This document shows, piece after piece, positions 30,791 to 39,900 of a DNA stretch of 64,000 nt. The stretch is from positions 77,608-141,607 of the forward strand of contig JADJYH010000015.1 of the NCBI GenBank assembly GCA_016719855.1, given 5' to 3'. The DNA is from Saprospiraceae bacterium. GTDB taxonomy: Bacteria > Bacteroidota > Bacteroidia > Chitinophagales > Saprospiraceae. The notes under the pieces are model-generated. The model ran no database searches. It saw only the letters and a program-made list of their open reading frames with translations, and was not told the origin of the DNA. Position 1 is the stretch's first letter, and each line of letters begins with the position of its first letter. Made by a program: the position numbers and the translations under genes.

Positions 30791-31932
30791 ATGAAAAAGT
30801 TGAACTTCTACTCACTTTTTATTGCACTATTTTTCTCCCAAAGCGTTGATGCTCAGTGCATTAAAGACATTCAGAACTTAATCAACATGCCTGCTCCCTG
30901 CTTCTTCGTGGGTAACATTGATTTTGACAACACGGAATGCTTTTGACGTGTTTGCATTTCCCTTCTTGACTTATACTTGAAAATCAAAAAGGCTAACACT
31001 GGTGAGTTAGTGGCCATCTATGACGGCATCGCTTTCCAGCACACATTTGCCAAGTTCGGCGGGTACGAGTTTTTGCCTTTGAGGTGGACAAAGACGACGA
31101 CCCAACCAACGCCCTGGATATTGTTGACTGCGTAACCTACACTACCTGCGAGGTTTGCACTTCGGACAGCATCAAGACTGAGTATATTACCTGTCCTTTT
31201 GGTGAGGGATGCGAAATATCCTTGTCAGCCAATATACATGCCGCAAACGACATAGGACTAGAACCTTCCGCTAAAATATTTGTGACCTACCTGCCTACTC
31301 CGCAAGAATTATTGGGTGGGGTTGAAAGTTACGATATTGAGTTTAAAGATATTGACATTGAATACAATCCAGCTACGGATACAATTCCCTACGTATTTCA
31401 AATCCTCACTGTACCTTTCAAAAGAGGCTGCTTCAAGCCAAGAATAGAATTCAAATTAATAGATGGATTTGGCGCCCACGGTTTAGATGGAATATCATGC
31501 ACAGAAATTGAATTGCGTTCAGAAGAAAAATTCCGTTGCATTGCCTGCGCAAATCAAGATGGCAAATGCCTTGCAAGCGAGGTTGCTTCCCAAATTTCCA
31601 ATGAGGAAGACTCTTGTGACCCATTCTATTTTTGCAACCAACTAAGGGAGGCTGAAATTGACCCAATAAATGATGGTGGAGAAATTAGTCTCGTGGCAAG
31701 CCCGAACCCAGCCAACGACAGGCTACATCTTGAATTTCCACCTTCAGATTCAGATTTCCGCCAACTCTTATTTTTCAATAATATTGGACAACAAATGATG
31801 ATGCTTGATATTCCCTCCGGGGATAGGGCCGCCGACTTAATGGTGGGGAGTTTGAATCCCGGTCTCTATTTCGCTACCTTGATGGAAGACGGTGGACTTG
31901 TCCAATCAACCCAAGTTGTTATCCGAAGGTAA
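30791..31932 (+). CDS. Secreted protein with type-A T9SS sorting domain (several frameshifts)
   Basis: About 380 residues if the frames are joined. The signal peptide MKKLNFYSLFIALFFSQSVDAQ starts at 30791. A short cysteine-containing segment follows (CIKDIQNLINMPAPCFFVGN), then a middle region (KIKKANTGELVAIYDG, FAKFGGYEF) in another frame, and a long third part from DKDDDPTNALD with many cysteines (YTTCEVCTSDS, FRCIACANQDGKC). The C-terminal T9SS type A domain begins SLVASPNPANDRLHLEF and ends QSTQVVIRR. Frame breaks lie near 30944, 30975 and 31078. The function of the body is not recognised. A terminator follows. Confidence 0.65.
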
Positions 31933-32049
31933 TGTCCACCAACATTTACAACACATCTATTTTCAGTACTTGATGCGCTATCGTCATATATTCCAAACAA
32001 ATTTCGCATAACTAACACTTTCCCTCGCACTGTGATAACATTCCTACTT

Positions 32050-32087
32050 AGCCACCCAGCACTAGAAGCTGGGTGGCTTTTTCTTTC
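32050..32087. terminator. Terminator between convergent genes
   Basis: Stem AGCCACCCAGC / GCTGGGTGGCT (11 bp) with a 7-nt loop and a T-rich tail, between the T9SS protein (plus) and the outer-membrane protein remnant (minus). Confidence 0.85.
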
Positions 32088-32088
32088 G

Positions 32089-32665
32089 TTAAAAACGCCA
32101 GCCTACGCCAAGCCTGAAAAAGGACTGAAAACTTTTAAGGTAAAAATCAACACTTCCTCGTTGTTCCTCGTCAATAAATTCATCATAGACATATTCAAGC
32201 CTCGTTGTACCATTTATAAGTTCTATATACGGGATGAAATCAAATACAAGGTGATTAGTGAGCCTGTATTCTAGGTGAGGCGTGAATAAGAGAGACAAAC
32301 CATAAAACTGGTTTTTCACACCACAAGGCCAAGAATGTTTGATTCATTGAGCTGTTCCAAAGCATAAAGGTCCTCACCGGAACCTCCCACACTGAATACC
32401 TTGTAGAGTTTTTTTGACAACCTTTTTCCATGGCCTGCATCGTAATCCAATGGAAAATCTAGTTTCAGTTTCTATGTCTGGCCTCCGTTGAAGAACCAAA
32501 TTTGTCAACTCAAGCCCTGTAGCTGTTGTTGTTTCGTATTGGTATTTGATGGCAGCAGCCATCGAAGTGTGATAACCGCATTGTTTTTCTCTTCAAAGAC
32601 TGGGATTGATACACCATCACTAATGGCCAAATGACTGTGAAGAGTGGCAGTTATAATTCGCTGAG
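32089..32665 (-). pseudogene. Outer-membrane beta-barrel-like protein, frame-broken
   Basis: Segments in three frames join into one coherent product: AVITLRWLLPSNTNTK, GLELTNLVLQRRPDIETET, YDAGHGKRLSKKLYKVFSV, ALEQLNESNILGLVV, then an uninterrupted end (FTPHLEYRLTNHLVFDFIPY to FRLGVGWRF). Alternating hydrophobic and polar strands and a terminal aromatic residue suggest an outer-membrane barrel. No clear start is visible, and the 5' end abuts the aminotransferase stop. At least three frame breaks occur in 580 bp; either genuine decay or poor consensus. Confidence 0.45.
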
Positions 32666-32670
32666 CTGTG

Positions 32671-33898
32671 CTAAACATTTGTCAGGAGCATCAATGGGTG
32701 AAAAGAACAAAAGGGTCTAGCATGCTTCATCCGCTTAAGGTTATTGTCAATAAGTGAGTCAATTGCACCAAGCAAACGATCTGCGAAATCTTTAACCTCA
32801 TTGTAAAGATGTGGCGAAATGCGCATGGCGCCTGCCCGGTAGGATACATAAACGTTGTTTCAAGGGTGGCCTTTTCACCAAATCCAAATTAACTGTCTTT
32901 GGTAAGCGAAGCCTCGAAAAGGTGTGCCCCGATAATCTTGTTGTTCAACCTGAAAACCTGTTCGGTGAGCCGCTGCACGTAAGGAGCCGATAAGTTCCTT
33001 GGAACATTCCTGGATGTTTTCAACGCCCCAACCCAATATCAACTCAGTGCGCCGAGAGCATTGCGGACTGCAATAAACTGGATATTTTCGCCCATGTTGT
33101 AGCGATGGGCGGCAGGTTTAGATAGGCATCTTGGTAGTCAGTCAATTTTTCAAAATGCTCACTACCAGCCCGTTCATCCAGCTCTCCTCGATTGGCACCC
33201 CCGTTGTCAAATCTTTCGCCAAAATAGGCCATCCCCACGCTGTAAGGGCCGAGCAACCATTTATACGCTCCAAACCAGCGCATCTGGCTGGATGATCAAC
33301 ACGTCGAATGTCATCGCCCAATGGATTGCGTACCATCAACGATGAAGAGCGTACCCACTTCGTTGGCTCGTTGTCGCACGGCAACAAGGTCGAACCAGGT
33401 ACCGTCGGCCCAATGGACATTTGTATTAGCAACCGCAACCGTCCGATTACTCAATGGTTTCAAGAGTCACTCGTTCCATGCCCTTCCCCTACCCTCTGTC
33501 GTTTCAGGCCGTTTGACTATTTTGATTTCAGCGCCATTTTTCGTCATCGTCAAGCGACGCCAGGGATAGTAATTGCTGGGGAAAATCTCATCCACCACCA
33601 CCACGTTGTGCCGGGATGGATTTGTACGTTTTTTACCTACCGAAGAAATGCCAGGAAACTGAGGGCACGATGGCGATTCGGTCAGGGTCTGCGATATTGA
33701 TGAGCTTCTGCAAAAGAGATTTAAGACGGGCTGGGTTCAAAAATCAGGCGCAAGAATTTCGCGTAAGGCATGGTCTTTCCTTGCAATTGCTTGATAACCA
33801 GCCAGTTGCTACTGGTTCTGTTATCGGCGACATGTAGGAGCAATTGAGGTAGAAACCTCATCAGGGATGGAAAAAAGATGCTTTTGGCAAGTTAACAT
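32671..33898 (-). pseudogene. Class V PLP-dependent aminotransferase, many frameshifts
   Basis: Joining frames gives a typical class V aminotransferase of about 400 residues. The start MLTCQKHLFSIPDEV is at 33898, followed by YLNCSYMSPITEPVATGW, RIAIVPSVSW, FPSNYYPWRRL, ANTNVHWADGTWFDL, VDGTQSIG, the PLP-lysine block AYKWLLGPYSVGMAYFGE, SEHFEKLTDYQDAYLN and the C-terminal YRAGAMRISPHLYNEVKDF. The stop is at 32671-32673. Relatives include isopenicillin-N-epimerase-like and cysteine-desulfurase-like enzymes; the substrate is not predictable. At least six frame breaks are present. The join at the N-terminus needs one T in a TTT run, as in the consensus-error pattern elsewhere. It follows the sigma/anti-sigma genes on the same strand. 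Confidence 0.65.
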
Positions 33899-33912
33899 GG
33901 AGGCAGGTTTTG

Positions 33913-33935
33913 CAACAGTTGGATGGCAACTGTTG
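33913..33935. other. Hairpin between anti-sigma-barrel gene and aminotransferase
   Basis: CAACAGTTG / CAACTGTTG, 9-bp perfect stem with a 5-nt loop in a 51-bp intercistronic gap. It has no long T tract; it may be a processing or attenuation hairpin. Confidence 0.5.
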
Positions 33936-33949
33936 GTTTTGCCCGCAAG

Positions 33950-35248
33950 TTAGTTTTTGCCACGAAAATCGTATCGAATACCGCTGAAACATGCGATTGT
34001 AGGTGCCATAGTTGTTATTGGGCAGCAGGTCCTTCAAGCCAAATTTGTGCCCAATTGCAGGCTCCAAGCTTTTGATAAACGGCAGTTCAGGCCACCGGAT
34101 GCGGCGAAATCAATAACCGAGGTGTTTATGCTCCCGCTGCTTGCATTTGTGGAAGATTCATCGTTTCTATTATCAAAGCAAGCACCCGGAAGTATATTTG
34201 GAGTCAGACCTGAGTAAAATGGCTGACTCCATTCCAATCATCATGCTAATTCGGGAGCTTATCTGGTAACGGAGCCGAACCGGCACTCGGATATAATGGA
34301 GTTTCAACGCTTGAAAATATTCAGTGACAACTCCGTTTGAGGCATCAAAGGAATCAATGTCGTCTTTCAATCCATAATTGGTGTTGCTTTGCGAACCAAT
34401 GCCAATGTTTTCAAAAACAGGTGCTGTTGTTCCTTCCACAACTATCGTAAGCGGCTGTTGGATATATGAGTAACCAAAGCCAGTCTCAATAGACAATCTA
34501 TTGTTTTTCAATGGTTTAGCAGCGATTGCCATCAACATCCTCCAGAAGCAGGACTAGTTAGCGTACTCATCCCAGCACCCTCAAGTGCATAACTCCAACG
34601 AGTTGATAAAAGGTTATTAATGCTGGTGCTGACGTTAGGCGGCGGTAGTTCAGAAAAATCAATCACTTGCATATCGCTGGCCTCAAGTAGCGCAGGTGAA
34701 ATTGTCCTTGTAGGCAAAACTGGGTCTGATACCTCGGCAATTTCGGAGGAACTCGCCGAATTAGCCACGAACGATTCAGCCTGTTTTTGTGAAGCAAAAT
34801 TAGATGCTTGGCCTTGGTCAATTGGTTGCTTATCGGCCACAATTTGAATCACTTCAGGCTTATTTTGCCTTGGCATTGATATAGCAGCGGCAGGTTTGTT
34901 CTTTGTCACCCATAAAGGTTCATGCCTAAGCGGCACATTGGTAGTTGCATTTCCATTGGTTGGCAAGGGTTTTCAGTTTTGGAATTGATGGATTTGAGGT
35001 TGAAGGGCCTTCAACCACTCCAGCCACTGGCTGTGACGGAGCAGTGGCAGTGACAGTCGCTTTTTGCCAAAACAAAAAACCCAGCCCATGCCAAAATCAA
35101 AATACCTGCCAGCGCAGCCAGCCACCACCAAGTAAACCTGCGGCGACGCTCGACCTGCACTGGCATCTCACGGTCGAGCAGATTGCTCATTTTGGACCAA
35201 AGCTTGGTCGGTGAATTTTTCGTCAATATGTAATCTCTTATCCTGCAT
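33950..35248 (-). CDS. Anti-sigma-like membrane protein continuing into an outer-membrane beta-barrel (several frameshifts)
   Basis: The start at 35248 overlaps the sigma-factor stop by 11 bp. Joined frames give about 430 residues: a cytoplasmic N-terminus (MQDKRLHIDEKFTDQA, WSKMSNLLDREMPVQVE), a basic RRRRF, and one membrane helix (TWWWLAALAGILILAWAGFF). A low-complexity periplasmic-type linker of over 100 residues follows (ATVTATAPSQPVAGVVEG, VPLRHEPLWV, PPNVSTSINNLLSTRW). The last part is a PorT-like barrel (IETGFGYSYIQQPL, LHYIRVPVRLRYQIS) ending YDFRGKN at TAA 33950-33952. Frame corrections are needed near 35200 (AAA to AA on plus), 35065, 34970, 34540 and nearer the end. Pairing with the ECF sigma gene suggests an anti-sigma factor; the barrel would put the sensor in the outer membrane. 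Confidence 0.6.
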
Positions 35249-35795
35249 AATTCCTCATTTCCTGTTGATGAATCATTTGTTTTAATTTCTGTCGGGCATT
35301 GGCAAGGTGCCACTTTGAGGTGCCATCGCTAATGCCAAGTTGCTCGCCAATTTCAGCATGTGAAAACCCTTCGATAGCATAAAGCCTAAAAACTTCGGCG
35401 CTCGCTGGGGGCAGCGAATCCACCATCCGAAGGATGTCCTCTGCATAAAGTTGGCTGACCGGACTTGCTTGGACTGACTGGTCCCGCTCCTCAAAAACCA
35501 GAAAGTGAATGTATTTCTGTTGGTCACGAAAGTAGTCTGCCAAGCTGTGCCAAACCAGCCTTCGCACCCAACCCTCCAACGAACCCTTGAAAGAGTAGAG
35601 GTGGATCTTTTTGAAAACCCTCAGGAACCCATTGTTCACGATGGACATTGCCTCGTCTCGGTCGTCCGTTCGGCGCAGGCACATTTCCATCATAGTAGGG
35701 AAAAACCGCCGGTAGAACTGCTCCTGCCAGTAGCGGTCGTTGGCGATGCAGCCCTCGACCAGTTCCTCGTCGGTATGTTGCCGGTTTTTGAACAA
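35238..35795 (-). CDS. ECF-type RNA polymerase sigma-70 factor
   Basis: A 185-residue ECF sigma factor. Region 2 is residues about 20-90 (YRRFFPTMMEMCLRRTDDRD, NNGFLRVFKKIHLYSFKGSLEGW), and region 4 helix-turn-helix about 125-170 (LPPASAEVFRLYAIEGFSHA, EIGEQLGISDGTSKWHLANA). The start appears to be TTG at 35795 (reading MFKNRQHTDEEL); the upstream frame is closed by a stop and no ATG is available. Its last codons overlap the anti-sigma-like gene, the usual arrangement for a sigma/anti-sigma pair. It is preceded by a beta-barrel gene on the same strand. Targets are unknown. Confidence 0.88.
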   Translation of the reverse strand: MFKNRQHTDEELVEGCIANDRYWQEQFYRRFFPTMMEMCLRRTDDRDEAMSIVNNGFLRVFKKIHLYSFKGSLEGWVRRLVWHSLADYFRDQQKYIHFLVFEERDQSVQASPVSQLYAEDILRMVDSLPPASAEVFRLYAIEGFSHAEIGEQLGISDGTSKWHLANARQKLKQMIHQQEMRNYAG

Positions 35796-35873
35796 ATGGA
35801 ATCCCCTTTGCTAAATTATTTTACAATCAATTGATTATCAAGAAAATACAACAAGCCAACAAAGCAGGTTGCG

Positions 35874-36662
35874 TTATTTCCAAAACCCAATTCCTACCCG
35901 GATGAAGATCCGCCGAAAATCAATCTTCCGCTCTTCCAAATCTCCGTTGTGAAGCGTTCGATTGAAACTCGCCCGCTGAAACTTGGGCCCGATGTCCAAA
36001 TTAATATCGAGCCCTTCGATAGTTCTATCGCGATAGCCGATAGCCAAGTGTCCCATCGGCCCACCTTCAGCCTTCGTTATTTCAAGGCGCTTTCTGGCAA
36101 ATGCGAGCGAATAGCCACCTGCTGCCAGCGCATAAAAATTGCCCGATTTTTTTTTGGAGGGTAAAAAACTGCGCACCTCCCCAAACAGGGGATAGACCGT
36201 TTCGCCCCGACGGGAGTAGTTGTCAATGCCAAAACCAGCACCAACGCCCAGGAACTGGTTCAGTTGATAACCAAAAACCTGGCTAAACCCGGCACCGAGC
36301 GACAAGCCTTCGCCGCCGCTGTTTCCAGCAGCGAACGAAAGCATGGAGGCAGTGTAGAGGCCATGTGTTTTCGCCTTTGGTAGCGAGGCTGGTTTTTTTG
36401 TTGGCAGCTGCCGTTTTTCATCCGTGGGAAGTTCAATCCCCTGCTGGATTTTGGCAATATCGGCATCCAAAAGTTCCATGATTTGGCCATCCGATTGTTC
36501 CAAACGCAGCGTATGCCCCGGCGAGTACTGCAAGATTTTCCCGGTCAATATTTTTCCATCCTTCATCGTCACAACGTCTTTGCTCGGCGCTTGTGCCGAG
36601 GCAGGGTTACAGATGGCCACGAGCAGCAACAGGAGCAAATTGAACAGTGCATTTTCTTTCAT
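35874..36662 (-). CDS. Secreted protein with beta-barrel-like C-terminus
   Basis: About 262 residues from MKENALFNLLLLLLVAICNPASAQ (start 36662; an upstream in-frame start would precede the signal peptide). An N-terminal module (VVTMKDGKILTGKILQYSPG, DADIAKIQQG) resembles the small SH3/Sm-like sensor modules of Bacteroidota envelope proteins. The C-terminal two thirds is a predicted barrel (SLGAGFSQVFGYQLN, GVGAGFGIDNYSRRG, RIFIRVGIGFWK). It ends 78 bp before the sigma gene on the same strand and may belong to the same regulon. Function unknown. Confidence 0.6.
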   Translation of the reverse strand: MKENALFNLLLLLLVAICNPASAQAPSKDVVTMKDGKILTGKILQYSPGHTLRLEQSDGQIMELLDADIAKIQQGIELPTDEKRQLPTKKPASLPKAKTHGLYTASMLSFAAGNSGGEGLSLGAGFSQVFGYQLNQFLGVGAGFGIDNYSRRGETVYPLFGEVRSFLPSKKKSGNFYALAAGGYSLAFARKRLEITKAEGGPMGHLAIGYRDRTIEGLDINLDIGPKFQRASFNRTLHNGDLEERKIDFRRIFIRVGIGFWK

Positions 36663-36815
36663 GTCAGCATATTTTGAAAAAATTTCTGACAAGGTATCAA
36701 CGGTTGCGATTCCCTGCAAGCTGGTTGGTGTTAAAATCTGAAACCTGACGGAAAGTCAGACATGATAGGAAGTAAAAAAGGTTGGGTAAAACCCAAAAAA
36801 GAGAAGAATACCTTG

Positions 36816-36857
36816 CCCTCAATATCTCAAACCCTCAAATTCTCAAACCCTCAATTG
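36816..36857. repeat. CTCAAAC-type short tandem array at the yqgE stop
   Basis: Units of 7-8 nt built on TCTCAAA and CCCTCAA. The array overlaps the yqgE stop codon (36851-36853). Confidence 0.75.
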
Positions 36858-37406
36858 TAAGTCACCGAGTCAGGCATGCTGGCAATGACGGTGAAGAGGT
36901 CGCCTTTGTTGGACATGATTTGCGACCAGAGGGAGTCCGGACGGGATTTGAAAACATAGTTTGGGTGCATATTGGCGGTGACCCAAGAGCCGATTTCCAT
37001 TTCTTCCTGCAATTGGCTCTCCGACCAGCCCGAGTAACCGACAAAAAAGCGGATGTTCTCAGGAGTGACCAATTCGGAGCTGATAAGGAACTTCAGTTGG
37101 TCAAAATCGCCGCCCCACCACACGCCGTCACCAATTTTGCGGCTGTCCTCAATCAAATCGCCCACGTTATGGATGTAGTGGATGGTATCGGTCTGCACTG
37201 GCCCGCCGAAATAAACCTGTGAATCAAACTCCCGGGAACCCACTTCGAGTTCATCCACCCGCATATCAAGCTTCTTGTTCAAAATAAACCCAATGCTCCC
37301 TCTTCGTTGTGCTCGCAGCAACACAGCCGTCCGCTTGAAGTTGGGGTCGAGCATGAACGGCTCCGGCCAACAGGATACTACCACTTCGTAAAGAAATACC
37401 TGCCAT
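36851..37406 (-). CDS. YqgE/AlgH-family protein (one frameshift near the start)
   Basis: About 185 residues. The true start is ATG 37406 (MAGISLRSGSILLA), which joins to EPFMLDPNFKRTAVLL when one extra base at 37363-37364 is removed (GCCGGAGCC should be GCCGAGCC). The family blocks follow: GSIGFILNKKL, VYFGGPVQTDTIHYIHN, WWGGDFDQLK, IRFFVGYSGWSESQLQEEM. YqgE proteins are conserved and of uncertain function, with proposed links to redox regulation and transcription. It is upstream of nothing obvious; fabD lies 216 bp away on the same strand, separated by inverted heptamer arrays. Confidence 0.85.
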
Positions 37407-37466
37407 TTTATAAGATTATGAGCGCCAAGATGCAGCAAGAATTTTGAAAATGCAAGAAAGGAAATA

Positions 37467-37618
37467 GACGTTTGACGATAGACACTTGACATTAGATTTT
37501 AACCTGAGGGTTTTGAAGTAAAAATTTACCTTTTCCCAAAACGTCCAACCCTCTTTTACTGAAAATCTACAGTCAACGGTCTCCTGTCTAATGTCTAATG
37601 TCCAAAATCTAAAGTCTT
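37467..37618. repeat. Inverted TGTCTAA-type arrays between fabD and yqgE
   Basis: The left part (GATAGACACTTGACATTAGA) is inverted relative to the right part (TGTCTAATGTCTAATGTCC), with about 75 bp between. The right array ends 4 bp before the fabD stop. Confidence 0.65.
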
Positions 37619-37621
37619 CCC

Positions 37622-38500
37622 TCACAAAGTCGCTGTCGGGAACCTCCTATCCACCCGTGCGACGAAGCCACGTAGCACCTTACCAGTGCCACCTACTTCA
37701 ACGAACTCGGTGGCGCCGTCGCCAATCATGTTTTGCATGGTCTGCGTCCAGCGCACTGGGGCGGTCAACTGGTCAACCAAGTTTTGTCGAATCTTGTCTG
37801 GGTCTGTTTCCGGCAGTGCGTTTACGTTTTGGTAAATATAGCAAATAGGAGCCGTGAAGTTCGTAGCCTCCAGCGCTGCTTTCAGTTCTTCCTTCGCAGG
37901 TTGCATCAACGGAGAGTGGAATGCCCCACCGACTTGCAGCACAATGGCCTTGCTCGCACCTGCCTCCTGGCACTTAACAACTGCAGCCTCAATGCCTGCT
38001 ACCGAGCCGGAAATCACCAACTGCCCGGGACAATTGTAGTTGGCCGGCACCACCACGTCATTGATGCTGGCGCAAATTTCTTCCACCACCTCATCGGCGA
38101 GGCCAAGCACGGCGGCCATGGTTCCCTCGGTCATTTCACAGGCCCGTTGCATGGCCAGCGCCCGTTGCTGAACCAGTCGAAGGCCATCCTCGAAGGACAT
38201 GCCGCCAATAGCCACCAACGCAGAAAACTCGCCCAACGAATGGCCAGCCACAGCGCTAGGCCTGAAGTCGGCACCCGCCATTTTTGCCCTAATTATGGAA
38301 TGTAGAAATACCGCAGGCTGAGTAATTTTGGTCTGTTTCAGTGCCTCTGCGTCACCTTCGAACATTACATCGGTGATGCGGTAACCGAGAATTTCATTGG
38401 CCTGTTCGAACAGTTCTTTAGCCAAGCCATTGTTCTCGTACATGTCCTTGCCCATGCCTTCGAACTGTGAACCTTGCCCGGGAAAAATGTAAGCTTTCAT
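37622..38500 (-). CDS. fabD: Malonyl-CoA:ACP transacylase FabD
   Basis: 292 residues, the usual length. It transfers malonyl from CoA to acyl carrier protein for fatty acid synthesis in the cytoplasm. Motifs: GQGSQ (8-12), the nucleophile elbow GHSLGE with Ser88, QQRALAMQRA with the conserved Arg, and VGGAFHSPLM carrying the catalytic His near 200, then VEVGGTGKVLRGF. The frame is intact. galE lies upstream with a 62-bp gap on the same strand. No other fatty acid genes are adjacent. Confidence 0.93.
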   Translation of the reverse strand: MKAYIFPGQGSQFEGMGKDMYENNGLAKELFEQANEILGYRITDVMFEGDAEALKQTKITQPAVFLHSIIRAKMAGADFRPSAVAGHSLGEFSALVAIGGMSFEDGLRLVQQRALAMQRACEMTEGTMAAVLGLADEVVEEICASINDVVVPANYNCPGQLVISGSVAGIEAAVVKCQEAGASKAIVLQVGGAFHSPLMQPAKEELKAALEATNFTAPICYIYQNVNALPETDPDKIRQNLVDQLTAPVRWTQTMQNMIGDGATEFVEVGGTGKVLRGFVARVDRRFPTATL

Positions 38501-38562
38501 GTCTTTCTGTTTTTTTGTGATTGTTTAATGTTTGCTGCATAATCCTAATCCGACTACACCGA

Positions 38563-39585
38563 CTACCCCCCGCCTACCGCACTTTGCCAAGCCCAAGCCG
38601 ACCGCATGATTTCCTCGATGCCCCGTTCAGGCTTCCAGCCAAGCAGCCGCTCGGCCTTGTCACGGTTGGCATAAATGGCCACCACATCGCCAGCCCTTCG
38701 TGGGCCGATGACGTAGTTAAGTCGTTGCCCCGTCACCTTTTCGAAGGCGTGAATGGCCTCCAGCACCGTCACGCCATCGCCAATGCCGACGTTGAAAATC
38801 TCGCTTGACCCTGTGTTTTTTCCTGCCATCAAATACCGAAGGCATGCCGTGTGAGCGGCAGCTAGGTCCATCACATGGATGTAATCACGCACGCAGGAGC
38901 CGTCACGGGTGTCGTAGTCACTGCCAAAAACCGTCATGCTCGCCCGCTTTCCGATGGCCGTTTCGGTGATGACAGGCACGAGGTTGCTGGCCTTCGTTCG
39001 TGGCGATTCGCCGATGAGCGCCGACTCGTGCGCCCCCGCCGGGTTGAAGTACCGCAGTGAAATGGCCCGCACCGTTGGCGTCACTTTCGTAAAATCCTCG
39101 ATGATTTTTTCACCCATCTGCTTCGTGCGGGCGTAGGGGCACTCCAGCCTCCTGAAGGGCGTCGTCTCTGTCACAGGCAGTTCCGAGGCATTGCCGTACA
39201 CCGAACAACTGGACGAAAAAATGACGTTCGGCACTCCAAACTCCTGTGCACAGGCCAGCACATTGATGAGGCTCTCGTTGTTGTTGTGAAAATAGCGCAA
39301 GGGCTGGAAAACCGACTCCTCCACGCTCTTCAGCGCCGCAAAATGGATGATGCCGACGATGCCGGGGTTTTTCTCAAAAACCGCTCTCGTTTTTTCGAGG
39401 TCGCAGAGGTCAACTTGGTAGTTGAGCACCTGTTTGCCTGTGATTTTTTGAATGCCCTCCAACGGTTTCTCATCGGAATTGGACAGGTTGTCAATGGAAA
39501 TGACCTCGAAGCCATTGTTTATCAAATCTACTACCGTGTGGCTGCCAATATAACCGCAGCCGCCTGTGACGAGGACTTTTTGCAT
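38563..39585 (-). CDS. galE: UDP-glucose 4-epimerase GalE
   Basis: 340 residues. An extended short-chain dehydrogenase that interconverts UDP-glucose and UDP-galactose, supplying surface polysaccharide precursors. The NAD-binding GGCGYIGSH is at 8-16, the catalytic Ser is near 125 in FSSSCSVYG, and Tyr151/Lys155 are in the YARTK motif. The C-terminal half carries LRYFNPAGAHESALIGE and RDYIHVMDLAAAH, which is specific for GalE. Intact and of standard length. Probably monocistronic or co-transcribed with fabD. Confidence 0.93.
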   Translation of the reverse strand: MQKVLVTGGCGYIGSHTVVDLINNGFEVISIDNLSNSDEKPLEGIQKITGKQVLNYQVDLCDLEKTRAVFEKNPGIVGIIHFAALKSVEESVFQPLRYFHNNNESLINVLACAQEFGVPNVIFSSSCSVYGNASELPVTETTPFRRLECPYARTKQMGEKIIEDFTKVTPTVRAISLRYFNPAGAHESALIGESPRTKASNLVPVITETAIGKRASMTVFGSDYDTRDGSCVRDYIHVMDLAAAHTACLRYLMAGKNTGSSEIFNVGIGDGVTVLEAIHAFEKVTGQRLNYVIGPRRAGDVVAIYANRDKAERLLGWKPERGIEEIMRSAWAWQSAVGGG

Positions 39586-39900
39586 TATAGTTTTTCAATT
39601 TTATTGAGTATTAGCATGGCGGCACAAGGTAATTGAAATAATAGATATGGCTGCATTTCCAAGCCTTACTGCGGTATCAGGCGGTATTTTCAACCAGTGC
39701 CACTTGCTGTTTTTCACATAATCAAAAAATCATTTTTAAAAACTACCAAACATGAGTGAACATCTCCAAGTCACGCCTCGTTTCAGCATTAACACCTAGA
39801 TTAAGTTGGACAAAACCGGTAATATCCACTGCCCTTTTCATTGCTTGAAACCGGGAGGCTTCCCTCCTTTTAAATCACTAATATTTTAAAACTTAAGCTA
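39586..39900. other. Intergenic region between divergent galE and the OmpA lipoprotein gene
   Basis: 315 bp. I see no ORF or repeat array, only a weak inverted repeat (GGGAGGCTTCCCTCC, near 39856) ahead of the OmpA lipoprotein gene. It must hold two promoters. Confidence 0.45.

Noticed and set aside
32671..35248. Calling the whole block decayed junk
   Set aside because: All catalytic and fold-defining segments of the aminotransferase and barrel proteins are still present in order.
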